DNA of 64,000 nucleotides from Achromobacter arsenitoxydans SY8. Lineage in GTDB: Bacteria; Pseudomonadota; Gammaproteobacteria; Burkholderiales; Burkholderiaceae_B. Below are positions 18,215 through 27,398 of the stretch, piece by piece. Position 1 is the first letter of the stretch. Every line of letters begins with the position of its first letter. The stretch is taken from assembly GCF_000236785.1 (NCBI RefSeq), contig NZ_AGUF01000043.1:33453-97452 (forward strand), read 5' to 3'. Below the pieces are notes generated by a model that was not told the origin of the DNA, ran no database searches, and worked only from the letters and a program-made list of their open reading frames with translations. The position numbers and the translations under genes were made by a program.

Positions 18215-19393
18215 ATGCGCGGCAATCCCGACGCCAGGCAAGGCGCCATCGCGTTGCACGGGTTCTACTTCCTGTATTACGGCCTGCAGGGCGTCAGCAT
18301 CCCGTTTTTGCCGCTGTGGTTCGCCAGCCGCGGGCTGGACCCGGCCCTGATCGGGCTGATCGTCGCCACGTCTTTCCTGCCCAAGATTCTGTCCACCCCG
18401 GTGGTCGCCCACGTGGCGGACCAGACGGGCCGGGCGCACGCCCTGATTGCTTCGGCGCTGGCCGCATCCCTGGTGATGTTCGTGTGCTATCCGTTCAGCC
18501 AGACGTCAGCCTGGCTGCTGGCCATCACGTTGCTCCTGAACGCCGTTTTTCCGGCCGTGCTGCCGCTGATGGACCGCATGGCCATCGCCAGCGGCCGCGG
18601 GCAGGGCAATTCCTATACGGTGATGCGCGCCTGCGGGTCGCTGGGGTTTGCGGCGGTGACTGTGGCGGGGGGATATCTGATCAAGACGTTCGACACCGAC
18701 TGGGTGATCTGGCTGTCGATCGTGCTGATCCTGGCCTGCCTGGCCTGCGTGCGCCTTTTGCCCCAGGCCGCCCGCCCCGCGGCCGACGAGGCGCCCATGG
18801 AGCGCGTGCGCCTGCCGATGCGGGAGGTCCTGCGGGACCGCCCGCTATTGATGTGTATCGCGGCAGCTTCGCTGGTGCAGGCCAGCAATGGTTTCCTGTA
18901 TTCCTATTCGACCCTGTACTGGACCGCCAGCGGGCTGTCCACGGCGCTGATTTCCCTGCTGTGGGTGGTGGGCGTGGCCAGCGAGGTGCTGTTCTTCTTC
19001 CTGGCCCCGCGCATCCTGGCCCGCACGGGCGCCCAATGGCTGATCCTGGCCAGCGCGGTGATGACCGCGATCCGCTGGACCGGCCTGTCGGCCACCACTG
19101 ACCCCACGCTGATCGCGGCACTGCAGCTGCTGCAGTGCTTCACCCTGGCCGGCAACAACGCGGCCATCATGTGGTACATCACCCGCCGCGTCCCGGCCGC
19201 CTGCAAGACTTCGGCCATCGCCCTGTACGCGATGCTCTCCGGCGGCGTGTTCATGTTCGCGAGCATCCAGCTGGGCGGCGCGCTCTATCGGAGCTTTGCG
19301 CCCGGTGGGTTTTTGGTGATGGCGCTGTGTGCGGTGGGGGCCGTGCCGTTGGTGGTGTATTCGGAGCGGTTACGGCGGCGGCAGAAGTCGTGA
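18215..19393 (+). CDS. MFS transporter, HcaT/nucleoside-permease-like
   Basis: 392 aa with twelve hydrophobic segments. The N-terminus (ALHGFYFLYYGLQGVSIPFLPLWF) is like the HcaT 3-phenylpropionate and LacY-type NHS branch of the major facilitator superfamily. DQTGRAH matches the loop 2-3 signature. The chosen ATG at 18215 has only a weak site. No neighbour reveals the substrate. Confidence 0.85.
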   Translation: MRGNPDARQGAIALHGFYFLYYGLQGVSIPFLPLWFASRGLDPALIGLIVATSFLPKILSTPVVAHVADQTGRAHALIASALAASLVMFVCYPFSQTSAWLLAITLLLNAVFPAVLPLMDRMAIASGRGQGNSYTVMRACGSLGFAAVTVAGGYLIKTFDTDWVIWLSIVLILACLACVRLLPQAARPAADEAPMERVRLPMREVLRDRPLLMCIAAASLVQASNGFLYSYSTLYWTASGLSTALISLLWVVGVASEVLFFFLAPRILARTGAQWLILASAVMTAIRWTGLSATTDPTLIAALQLLQCFTLAGNNAAIMWYITRRVPAACKTSAIALYAMLSGGVFMFASIQLGGALYRSFAPGGFLVMALCAVGAVPLVVYSERLRRRQKS

Positions 19394-19554
19394 GCGTGGA
19401 TTATCTCGTTAGAGGTTTTTTTTATCTACTAATGTGATTTCTGCGTCATTGCGTTTGAAGATGATGGGGTAGCTTTGTTGGATGGGCTTGGGCTTGCCGA
19501 GAAGTGAGTTCTTAAGACGCCCGGCGCGGCGTGGGCCTGGGGTGGGCGGGGCTC

Positions 19555-19645
19555 CGATTGCGGTCCGGAGCCTTCGCTCCGGACTATCCCGTGCTCATCC
19601 TCGTTGCCGCCTCCGGCGGCTGCCTTCGGATTCCGCCGGGCGCAT
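19555..19645 (+). repeat. Inverted interspersed repeat, copy 1
   Basis: The first 31 bp (19555-19585) are identical, in reverse complement, to 20405-20435. The next about 60 bp are clearly related. The core holds a hairpin: GTCCGGAGC, loop CTTC, GCTCCGGAC. Confidence 0.85.
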
Positions 19646-19913
19646 CTAAACGCCCCGCCCACCCCAGGCCCACGCCACACCGGGCTCTGTGGTTGGATCT
19701 TTACGGGCGCAGGGGCGACCTGGGTTCTTAAGGTTCTTGGCAGCACCGGGTGGGTGGGAAGCGTCTTGCGGGGCCCGCTCCCGGCCGGCCGCGCGGGCGG
19801 CCTTTGGGAGCTTACGCGGCGTCTGGCGTCGGGACGATGACGCTTCGCGCCTGGCGGCTTTGGGGCTTTCTTGCCGCCGCATATAGCCCTTCGCCAAGGT
19901 GACTACTCGCCAA

Positions 19914-19926
19914 GGTGTCTGACACC
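19914..19926. repeat. Palindrome GGTGTCTGACACC
   Basis: A 13 bp palindrome around a single central base. Related copies at 19965-19977 and 59669-59681 differ only in that base. Confidence 0.8.
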
Positions 19927-19964
19927 CAGGAGAGATAAAGGTCAGGCTACGGCCGTGCCGCAAG

Positions 19965-19977
19965 GGTGTCAGACACC
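19965..19977. repeat. Palindrome GGTGTCAGACACC
   Basis: Second copy, 51 bp after the first, with the central base on the other strand. Confidence 0.8.
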
Positions 19978-20196
19978 CACCAGCGAACGTCCGCCCAGCC
20001 TGCAACACGCACACCCGCGACTAATCGTCACGTCAACCCCAGTGCCGGATGGGCGGCGCGTACAGGTCGGCAAGTTGCAGCCGCCCGTCGCCGCGCCGCC
20101 CATCACCGTTCTCCCCCAACCGGAGAGGCCCCATCAGCAAATTACTCCCCGCATACGCGCAAGCGCACATCGCCCCGACGACCAGCCTCCCATATG

Positions 20197-20230
20197 CCGG
20201 GTTGCCGCCGCCCGGGCGGCAGCAACCCGG
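20197..20230. repeat. 34 bp near-perfect palindrome
   Basis: Arms begin CCGGGTTGC and end GCAACCCGG around CCCGGG, with one mismatched pair. It could extrude or fold as a 17 bp hairpin. Confidence 0.8.
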
Positions 20231-20331
20231 CGACCCCGCACATCCCCTGCCCTGACCACAGCTCTTGTAGCGCCACGATCCAAGACTTTCGTAGCACGGC
20301 GTCGCGGGCGCCGGGGATGCGAGCAACCTCG

Positions 20332-20435
20332 ATGCGCCCGAGGGAATCTGAAGGCAGTCGCCGAAGGCGACAACGAAGATGACGAAGGGGGGGCCGCCTA
20401 GGCAAGTCCGGAGCGAAGGCTCCGGACCGCAATCG
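20332..20435 (-). repeat. Inverted interspersed repeat, copy 2
   Basis: Reverse-complement copy of the element at 19555-19645. The core at 20405-20435 is identical over 31 bp; the rest differs by scattered substitutions and small indels. Confidence 0.85.
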
Positions 20436-20473
20436 TGGGCGCTCGCATCCCCGGCGTCCGCGGCGTCGGGCGG

Positions 20474-20520
20474 CCTACGAAGCACCAGAAACCTACGAAG
20501 CACCAGAAACCTACGAAGCG
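20474..20520 (+). repeat. 18 bp tandem repeat (two and a half copies)
   Basis: CCTACGAAGCACCAGAAA occurs at 20474-20491 and 20492-20509, followed by a partial copy from 20510. Confidence 0.9.
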
Positions 20521-20613
20521 CCCAAGACCGACAAAGCTCCGCACCGACCACCAACGAATACACCGCCCAAAAAGAAAAAAGGCCTCGCACCAGCAAAGCC
20601 TTCCCAAACCAAC

Positions 20614-20826
20614 TCAGCAGCACCCGATCCGCTTCTTCCCCCCGTAGCGCGCCTCCTGCCGCTCCCGGAAGAAATCCTCGTAGCTCATCGGCTCCTGGTC
20701 AGGATGCGTACGCCGCATATGCTCGACGTACGTCTCGTAATCCGGCACCCCGACCATCAGCCGGAGCGTCTGCCCCAGGTAGCGGCCGGCGGCGCCGGCC
20801 GCCGAAGTCATGTTGCTGAACAGCAT
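20614..20826 (-). CDS. YbdD/YjiX-family small protein, CstA partner
   Basis: 70 aa. The pattern GRYLGQTLRLMVGVPDYETYVEHMRRTHPDQEPMSY then FFRERQEARYG and a Cys pair at the very C-terminus is that of the short YbdD/YjiX family, which is nearly always encoded behind cstA or btsT. It follows cstA by 21 bp on the same strand and is probably needed for transporter function. Its mechanism is not known to me. Confidence 0.9.
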   Translation of the reverse strand: MLFSNMTSAAGAAGRYLGQTLRLMVGVPDYETYVEHMRRTHPDQEPMSYEDFFRERQEARYGGKKRIGCC

Positions 20827-20847
20827 GCGGCGTCTCCCGTCTCAGGG

Positions 20848-22935
20848 TCAGTCTGCGCCGGCCGCCGCCGTCGCCGGCAGCACCTCGTACGGCGTCTCGC
20901 GGGCCGTCGGCTTGTTCTCGTTGCGAGCGCGCTGGACCGACTTCAGCCCGAACACCACGATGCTCACCACCACGAAGATGAAGATCGCGCACAGTCCGGC
21001 GTTGATGTAGTCGTTCAGCACCACGCGAGACATCTCGCCCAGCGACTTGGCCGGCGCCAGCACCTTGCCCTCGGCGATTGCCGCGTTGTACTTGTCGGCA
21101 TGCGCCAGGAAGCTCACGCGCGGATCCGAGTGGAACAGCTTCTGCAGGCCGGCCGTCAGCGTGCAAGCCAGCAGCCAGAGCGTCGGCAGCACCGTCACCC
21201 ACGCGTAGCGGTCGCGTTTCATCTTGAACAAGACCACGGTGCCCAGCGTCAGCGCGATCGCGGCCAGCATCTGGTTGGCGATGCCGAAGAGCGGCCACAG
21301 CGTGTTGATGCCGCCCAGCGGATCCACCACGCCCTGGTACAGGAAGTAGCCCCACGCCGCCACGCACAGGCCGGTCGCGATCAAGTTGGCGGGCAGCGAA
21401 TCCGTGCGCTTGAGCGACGGGGCGAATGTGCCCAGCAGGTCTTGGAGCATAAAGCGGCCGGCGCGCGTGCCCGCGTCCACCGCCGTCAGGATGAAGAGCG
21501 CTTCGAACAGGATCGCGAAGTGGTACCAGAAGGCCATCATGCCCGGACCGCCCATCGCCTGGTGCAGGATGTGCGCCATGCCGACGGCCAGCGTCGGCGC
21601 GCCGCCCGCGCGCGAGATGATGGTGCTTTCGCCGACGTCCTTGGCCGTCTGGACCAGGTCGGCCGGACTGATCACGAAGCCCCAGCTCGACACCACTTGG
21701 GCCACCTGCTCGGGCGTCGTGCCGATCACGGCCGCCGGGCTGTTCATGGCGTAGTAGATGCCCGGCTCGATCACGCAAGCCGCCACCAGCGCCATGATGG
21801 CCACGAAGGATTCCATCAGCATGCCGCCGTAGCCGATGTAGCGGGCCTGGGTTTCGTTTTCGATCAGCTTGGGCGTGGTGCCCGAGGAGATCAGGGCATG
21901 GAAGCCCGACACCGCGCCGCAGGCGATGGTGATGAAGAGGAACGGGAACAGGTTGCCCGACCACACGGGGCCGGTGCCGTCCACGAACTGGGTCAGCGCG
22001 GGCATTTTCAGCTCGGGCGCCACGACCACGATGCCGATCGCCAGGCCGACGATGGTGCCGATCTTCAGGAAGGTCGACAGGTAGTCGCGCGGGGCCAGCA
22101 GCAGCCACACGGGCAGCACGGACGCGATGAAGCCGTAGACGATCAGGATCCAGGTCAGGCCCTTGCCGTCGAAGTCGAACATCGGGCCGATGACCGGATG
22201 CGCGGCGACGTCCTGGCCGAAGGTGATGGCGGCCATCAGGCCCACGAAGCCGATGATGGAGACTTCGCCGATCTTGCCCGGGCGGATGTAGCGCAGGTAC
22301 ACGCCCATGAAGAGCGCGATGGGGATGGTCGCGGCCACCGTGAAGGTGCCCCACGGCGAATGCGTCAGCGCCTTGACCACGATCAGCGCCAGCACGGCCA
22401 GGATGATCACCATGATCATGAAGGCGCCGAACAGCGCGATCACGCCCGGGATCTTGCCCAGTTCGGACTTGACCAGGTCGCCCAGCGAGCGGCCGTCGCG
22501 GCGCGTGGAGATGAAGAGGATCGTGAAGTCCTGCACGGCGCCGGCAAACACGACGCCGGCCAGGATCCACAGCATGCCCGGCAGATAGCCCATCTGCGCG
22601 GCCAGCACCGGGCCGACCAGGGGGCCCGCGCCGGCGATGGCGGCAAAGTGGTGGCCGAACAGCACGTGCTTGTTGGTGGGCACGTAGTCCAGGCCGTCGT
22701 TGTACTTCCAGGCCGGCGTCATGCGGGTCGGGTCCAGCTGGAAGACCTTGCGCGCGATGAAGCGGCTGTAATAACGGTAGGCGATGAGATAGACGCAGAC
22801 GGCGGCAATCACCACCCATAGCGCGTTGATGGTCTCTCCTCTGGCCAGCGCCACGGTGCCCAGCGCGAACGCGCCCAGTACCGCAACCGCCAGCCAGACC
22901 AGGTGCTGACCCAGTCCCTTACTGCTGGTATGCAT
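20848..22935 (-). CDS. cstA: Carbon starvation protein CstA, pyruvate/peptide transporter
   Basis: 695 aa polytopic inner-membrane protein with about sixteen helices. CstA-family sequence is strong throughout: HFAAIAGAGPLVGPVLAAQMGYLPG near 95-120, SGFHALISSGTTPKLI, ARYIGYGGMLMESFVA and GINTLWPLFGIANQMLAAIAL. CstA/BtsT proteins import pyruvate or peptides by ion coupling when carbon is scarce. ATG 22935 follows AGAGGAG; upstream reading to 23037 lacks that. It diverges from a Cache-domain kinase, the likely regulator, and is followed by ybdD. Confidence 0.94.
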   Translation of the reverse strand: MHTSSKGLGQHLVWLAVAVLGAFALGTVALARGETINALWVVIAAVCVYLIAYRYYSRFIARKVFQLDPTRMTPAWKYNDGLDYVPTNKHVLFGHHFAAIAGAGPLVGPVLAAQMGYLPGMLWILAGVVFAGAVQDFTILFISTRRDGRSLGDLVKSELGKIPGVIALFGAFMIMVIILAVLALIVVKALTHSPWGTFTVAATIPIALFMGVYLRYIRPGKIGEVSIIGFVGLMAAITFGQDVAAHPVIGPMFDFDGKGLTWILIVYGFIASVLPVWLLLAPRDYLSTFLKIGTIVGLAIGIVVVAPELKMPALTQFVDGTGPVWSGNLFPFLFITIACGAVSGFHALISSGTTPKLIENETQARYIGYGGMLMESFVAIMALVAACVIEPGIYYAMNSPAAVIGTTPEQVAQVVSSWGFVISPADLVQTAKDVGESTIISRAGGAPTLAVGMAHILHQAMGGPGMMAFWYHFAILFEALFILTAVDAGTRAGRFMLQDLLGTFAPSLKRTDSLPANLIATGLCVAAWGYFLYQGVVDPLGGINTLWPLFGIANQMLAAIALTLGTVVLFKMKRDRYAWVTVLPTLWLLACTLTAGLQKLFHSDPRVSFLAHADKYNAAIAEGKVLAPAKSLGEMSRVVLNDYINAGLCAIFIFVVVSIVVFGLKSVQRARNENKPTARETPYEVLPATAAAGAD

Positions 22936-23248
22936 AAGTGCTCCTCTTGCCTCCCGCCATGCTCTTGGCGTGAAACGCTTTTTTCGTCCCGCGGAAGGCA
23001 GACTCATTGTTGTGGGGTGGCGGACGCACGCGTCCACGCTGCGTCCTGTCGACGCGGGCGCCAGTATTCCGCCTCACCCTGGCGCCAACAAGCGCGGAAC
23101 TACGCAAACCGGGTACGTATTACTACGCCATGCGGCGCAGCAAAAAATCCTGGAAATCGTAAAATCCACCCGCAATTCCCAGTTTCCCGCCTGGGCCACG
23201 TCCCCTAATGCGCCGCAGCAATCCCCGCCTGCGCTGATACAAATCCTT

Positions 23249-24670
23249 ATGAAGCTGCGCCTCAAGATCCTGCTGCTCGCGGCGGTGCCCCTGCTGGTGG
23301 CCGTTGCCGCCATCACGGTCGCCGTCTATGTGCAGGGACTGCAATTGGCGCAGCGCGAAAAGCAGGTCGTGGAAACCGCCTGGCTGGCCAGCAAGGAAGG
23401 CGAACTGCGCCACTACGTCAACCTGGCCTATAGCGCCATCGCCCCCCTGCAGGCGTCGGGCGACGACGACGCCACCCGCCAGCGCGCGCTGGACCTGCTG
23501 GCGCAAATGGAATTCGGGCATGACGGCTATTTCTTCGTCTATGACCTGAACGGCAAGAACCTGATGCACCCGCGCCAGCCGGAGCTCGTCGGCCAGGATC
23601 TCTGGAACCTGCGCGACACCAAGGGCCAGCCGGTCATCCAGAACCTGCTGACGGCCGCCCGGCGCGGCGGCGAGCAAGGCGAGGCGGTGCACTATCTGTG
23701 GGAGAAGCCGTCCACCCACCAGACCGAGGAAAAGCTCGGCTACGTGGTGGTGCTGGAGCGCTGGGGCTGGATGCTGGGCACCGGCATCTACCTGGACGAC
23801 GTGCAGCAGGCGCTGGTGCGCATCGACGCCGCCGCGCAGGCCAACATCCGCAGCATGTTCGCGTGGGTGGCGGGCATTGCCGCAGTGTCCATCCTGGGCG
23901 TGGCCGCCTGCGGTCTTGCGCTGAATATCAGCGACCACCGCCAGTCGGACGCCAAGCTACGCCTGATGGCCCGGCAGCTTGTCCGGTCGCAGGAAGACGA
24001 ACGCGCCCGGCTGTCGCGCGAGCTGCACGACGGCATCAGCCAGGTGCTGGTGTCCATCAAGCTGTCGCTGGAGGCCGCGCGCGAACGATTGCGCCAGTCG
24101 CAGCCGCGCGACCCGCAAGCGCTGGCGCATATCGACACGCCGCTGGGCAGCGCGCTGGACCGCCTGAACACCGCCGTGGGCGAGGTGCGGCGCATTTCGC
24201 ACAACCTGCGCCCGACGCTGCTGGACGACCTGGGCCTGCCGGCCGCGCTGGAGCATCTGGGTCGTGAATTTGCCGTTCCCGCCGAAAACGGCGCGCCGCC
24301 GCTGGCGGTGAGCCTGCGCACCACCGGGCAGCCGGTGAAGCTGCCCGACGCCTACGCGACCGCGCTGTTCCGCGTCACCCAAGAAGCGCTGACCAATGTA
24401 CTGCGCCATGCCGGCGCCACGCGCGCCGATCTGACGCTGGCCTATTCTGGCCGCGACCTGCGCCTGACGATCACCGACGACGGCCGCGGCTTCGACTACG
24501 CCGAGGTGCAACAGGACCCGCACCGCGGCATCGGCTTGCGCAACATGCGTGAACGCATGAATGCGCTGGCAGGCAGCCTGAGCTTCCATTCCTCCGCCCA
24601 AGGCACGACCTTGCAGGCCTGGCTGCCCCTGCCGGCCGCCGGCGCCCCACCTGTGAATCCCCAAGCATGA
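23249..24670 (+). CDS. Cache-domain, NarX/HisKA_3-type sensor histidine kinase
   Basis: 473 aa. After a first membrane helix (about 5-25) comes a periplasmic single-Cache sensor (about 30-195: [31 protein letters not shown]), a second helix (about 207-228), a HisKA_3 box with the phospho-His in [20 protein letters not shown], and HATPase motifs ([31 protein letters not shown]). Cache sensors bind small carboxylates such as pyruvate. The gene diverges from cstA and overlaps its response regulator by 4 bp. It follows a longer upstream reading that has no start. Confidence 0.93.
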   Translation: MKLRLKILLLAAVPLLVAVAAITVAVYVQGLQLAQREKQVVETAWLASKEGELRHYVNLAYSAIAPLQASGDDDATRQRALDLLAQMEFGHDGYFFVYDLNGKNLMHPRQPELVGQDLWNLRDTKGQPVIQNLLTAARRGGEQGEAVHYLWEKPSTHQTEEKLGYVVVLERWGWMLGTGIYLDDVQQALVRIDAAAQANIRSMFAWVAGIAAVSILGVAACGLALNISDHRQSDAKLRLMARQLVRSQEDERARLSRELHDGISQVLVSIKLSLEAARERLRQSQPRDPQALAHIDTPLGSALDRLNTAVGEVRRISHNLRPTLLDDLGLPAALEHLGREFAVPAENGAPPLAVSLRTTGQPVKLPDAYATALFRVTQEALTNVLRHAGATRADLTLAYSGRDLRLTITDDGRGFDYAEVQQDPHRGIGLRNMRERMNALAGSLSFHSSAQGTTLQAWLPLPAAGAPPVNPQA

Positions 24671-25323
24671 CCGACAACTTCGACGCCGTCCGACTCCTGC
24701 TGATCGACGACCACCCGCTGGTGCGCGACGGCCTGCGCCTGCGCCTGGAAACCGTGCCGCATCTGCGCGTCGTGGGCGAAGCCGGCAATGCGGCCGCCGC
24801 GCAAGCCTTCCTGGCCGCCTGCATGGCCGAGGACCCGCAGGGCGGCACCCTGCCCCATCTGGCGCTGATGGACCTGAACATGCCCGGCGTGGGCGGCCTG
24901 GAGCTCACGGCCCAACTGCACGAACGCTATCCCCAGATCGCCGTGCTGGTGCTGTCCATGCACGACAATCCGGAATACATGGTGCAGGCGGTCAAGGCCG
25001 GCGCCCGCGGCTACCTGCTCAAGGACGAGCCCGCCCAGGAGATCCTGGCCGCAATCGACGCCGTCATGGCCGGCCGCAGCTACTTCAGCGCGGCGGCGGC
25101 CGTGCGGCTGTCGCAGGCCAGCGCGCTGGCCACGCTGCTCACCCAGCGCGAACGCGACGTACTGCGCCACATCGCCGACGGCCACGCCAACAAGCAGATC
25201 GCCCAGGCGCTGGGACTGTCCGTGCGCACGGTGGAAACCCACCGGCTGAACATCAAGCGCAAGCTGGGCATCGACGGGCAGGCCGAGCTGATCAAGTACG
25301 CGGTGGAGAACCGGGGCGTCTGA
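24667..25323 (+). CDS. NarL/LuxR-family response regulator
   Basis: 218 aa with a receiver domain ([13 protein letters not shown], phospho-Asp in [10 protein letters not shown], Lys in YLLKDEP) and a C-terminal LuxR helix-turn-helix ([35 protein letters not shown]). The start overlaps the kinase stop (ATGA). It is the natural activator of the divergent cstA. Confidence 0.94.
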   Translation: MTDNFDAVRLLLIDDHPLVRDGLRLRLETVPHLRVVGEAGNAAAAQAFLAACMAEDPQGGTLPHLALMDLNMPGVGGLELTAQLHERYPQIAVLVLSMHDNPEYMVQAVKAGARGYLLKDEPAQEILAAIDAVMAGRSYFSAAAAVRLSQASALATLLTQRERDVLRHIADGHANKQIAQALGLSVRTVETHRLNIKRKLGIDGQAELIKYAVENRGV

Positions 25324-25396
25324 GTGGGGAGCCCCCACGCCGCGCACGCTGCGCGTGCTTGCTGCCCCCCGAGGGGGCTGCCCCGCCTTCGGGCGG
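25324..25396. repeat. Tandem-hairpin element
   Basis: Four short hairpins stand in a row: GTGGGG/CCCCAC (25324-25338), GCACGC/GCGTGC (25344-25358), GCCCCC/GGGGGC (25364-25378) and CCGCC/GGCGG (25383-25396). It begins at the stop of the response regulator. No T tract follows, so it is not a simple terminator. The look is that of an interspersed Burkholderiales intergenic element. Confidence 0.6.
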
Positions 25397-25490
25397 CCGG
25401 GCGGCGGGGCCCGCCCCGCCGGCTGCGGTAGACTTGCGTCACGTATGCAACACAACGCGCGGCGTCGCGCGCAGGACCAGGAGTTCCCCC

Positions 25491-26036
25491 ATGTCATTGG
25501 AAAAGCACTACACCGCCATTCTCGAAGCACTGGGGGAAGATCCGTCCCGCGAAGGACTTGCCGACACGCCGGCGCGCGCGGCCAAGGCGATGCGTCACCT
25601 GTGCCGCGGCTACGACCAGAATCTGGACGAAATCGTCAACGGCGCGCTGTTCACGTCCGACACGCGCGAAATCGTGCTGGTCAAGAACATCGAGCTGTAT
25701 TCGCTCTGTGAACACCACATGCTGCCCTTCATCGGCAAGGCTCACGTGGCCTACCTGCCGGCCGGCAAGGTCCTTGGCCTGTCCAAGGTGGCCCGCATCG
25801 TCGAAATGTACGCGCGCCGCCTGCAGATCCAGGAAAACCTGAGCCGCCAGGTGGCCGAGGCCGTCCAGAGCGTCACCGGCGCGGCCGGCGTGGCGGTCGT
25901 CATCGAGGCGCAGCACATGTGCATGATGATGCGCGGCGTCGAAAAGCAGAATTCGTCCATGGTCACCTCCGTCATGCTGGGCGAATTCCACGACAACCCG
26001 TCCACCCGGGCGGAATTCCTCAGCCTGATCCGCTGA
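25491..26036 (+). CDS. folE: GTP cyclohydrolase I
   Basis: 181 aa. It forms 7,8-dihydroneopterin triphosphate, the first step of folate synthesis. Zinc-binding residues are visible in LCEHHMLPF and the downstream [17 protein letters not shown]; the fold marks [18 protein letters not shown] are present. ATG 25491 follows CAGGAG. A longer upstream reading from 25359 runs through the hairpin element and is rejected. It is monocistronic. Confidence 0.95.
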   Translation: MSLEKHYTAILEALGEDPSREGLADTPARAAKAMRHLCRGYDQNLDEIVNGALFTSDTREIVLVKNIELYSLCEHHMLPFIGKAHVAYLPAGKVLGLSKVARIVEMYARRLQIQENLSRQVAEAVQSVTGAAGVAVVIEAQHMCMMMRGVEKQNSSMVTSVMLGEFHDNPSTRAEFLSLIR

Positions 26037-26289
26037 GCGCAGGCGGCGCCGCCGCCCCCTCATCCTTTTGGCGCATATCGCGGGCCCGCCCGCTGCGACG
26101 ACGATGCCTCCTCGGGCATTGCCGGCGCGGCCGGCGGGCCCGGCCGCTTTTGGCGCCCGGCTTTGGCCGCCGGTTTTGGCACCTACTGATCCGGGCATCT
26201 GGCCCTAGCGTTCTGGTCCCATCCGGGCAAACTGGCACCAGCAAGCCGGTCGCGCCGGGGCGCGGCCGTTCTCTATCCCGGAGATCACC
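26037..26289 (+). promoter_or_regulatory. tauABC promoter region with four CTGG-type direct repeats
   Basis: TTGGCACCTA (26176), CTGGCCCTAG (26199), CTGGTCCCAT (26213) and CTGGCACCAG (26232) are same-direction relatives with spacings of 23, 14 and 19 bp. They resemble the CTGGACYTAA sites reported for the MocR-type TauR of Rhodobacter. A TauR-like gene is three genes downstream. The rest of the 253 bp shows nothing else clear. Confidence 0.55.
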
Positions 26290-27319
26290 ATGAACGCGAT
26301 ATACCGCCTGATTCGCCGCTGCACCCTGGCCGGCCTGGCCGCCGCGCTGCTGGCCGCGCCCGCCTACGCGCAGACCAAACTCGTGGTGGGCTACCAGCTC
26401 ATCGTCGGGCCGTTCCTGTCCGCTATCGCGGACGGCAGTTTCGACAAGGCCCTGAAAGAGGCCGGCTACCAGGTGGACTGGCGCCAGTTCACCTCCGGCG
26501 GCGACATTTCCACCGCGCTGGCCTCCGGCAACGTGCCGGTTGGCGTGCTGGGGTCCACCGGCATCACCTCGGGCGCCACGCGCGGCGTAGACATGCAGCT
26601 CTTCTGGATCCTGGACAACATCGGCAAGTCCGAGGCCCTGGTGGCGCGCAACGGCTCCGGCATCAACAGTACGGCCGACCTGAAGGGCAAGCGCGTCGCC
26701 ACCCCGTTCGTGTCCACCTCGCACTTCCACCTGCTGGTCGGGCTGGAACAGGTCTGGAAGGTGCCGCCGCGCGACGTGCGCATCCTGAACATGCAGCCGC
26801 CGCAGATCGTGGCCGCCTGGCAGCGCGGCGATATCGACGCCGCCTACGTCTGGCCGCCCGCGCTGACCGAGATCGCCAAGACCGGCAAGATCATCGCCGA
26901 CTCGGAGCAGATAGGCGCCGCCAGCGTGCCCACTTTCGACGGCATCGTGGTCGACAAGGCCTGGGCGCAGAAGCATCCCAAGTTCAATGGCCGCCTTCAC
27001 GGGGGTGCTGGCCAAATCCTATGCCGACTACCGCGCCAACGGCGCCAAGTGGACGGCGGACTCCCCGCAGGTCAAGGGCATCGTCAAGCTCATCGGAGGC
27101 AAGCCCGAGGACATCGTCGAGGCGCTGGGCCTGCTGGTGTTCCCGACCGTCGAAGAACAGATCTCCAAGACCTGGCTGGGCGGCGGCAAGGAATCGGGCG
27201 CCGCGCGCGCCTTCGCGGCCAGCGCCAAGTTCCTGAAAGACCAGAAGCAGATCGACAAGGCGCTGGACGACTACAGTCCCTTCGTCACCGATCAATACGC
27301 GAAGGCGGCGGCAAAGTAG
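26290..27319 (+). pseudogene. tauA: tauA, taurine ABC transporter binding protein, frameshifted
   Basis: Residues 1-232 read as a normal signal peptide (ends at AYAQ) and periplasmic binding protein (KLVVGYQLIVGPF, ALASGNVPVGVLGSTGI, ADLKGKRVATPFVSTSHFH). At 26985-26987 the run CAATGG carries one extra A compared with the expected reading: the frame leaves HPKF and continues in an unrelated sequence. The true C-terminal third continues in the next frame from 26987 (MAAFTGVLAKSYADYR to the stop at 27319). Read unshifted, the product runs to 27402 and lacks a proper end. A sequencing or assembly error would restore a normal gene of about 342 aa. Confidence 0.85.
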
Positions 27320-27398
27320 CGCAGCCCGCCACGGCGCGGCGTCATCCCGGCGCCGTCGCCCGCCACGGGCGCAGCCCTACAGAACAGGGGGAAGCGGC

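Larger units (their letters stand above)
19394..20613. other. Gene-poor repeat island between MFS and ybdD
   Basis: About 1.2 kb with no convincing gene. Open frames here follow repeat sequence, are short and overlap in several frames. It contains an inverted pair of long repeats, a 34 bp near-perfect palindrome, two copies of GGTGTCNGACACC and an 18 bp tandem repeat, listed below. Part of it may hold the untranslated end of the MFS message. Confidence 0.75.

Noticed and set aside
20704-22821. 705 aa open frame on the plus strand
   Set aside because: It is a shadow of the cstA gene on the other strand, rich in His, Arg and Gln, as expected from high-GC third positions.
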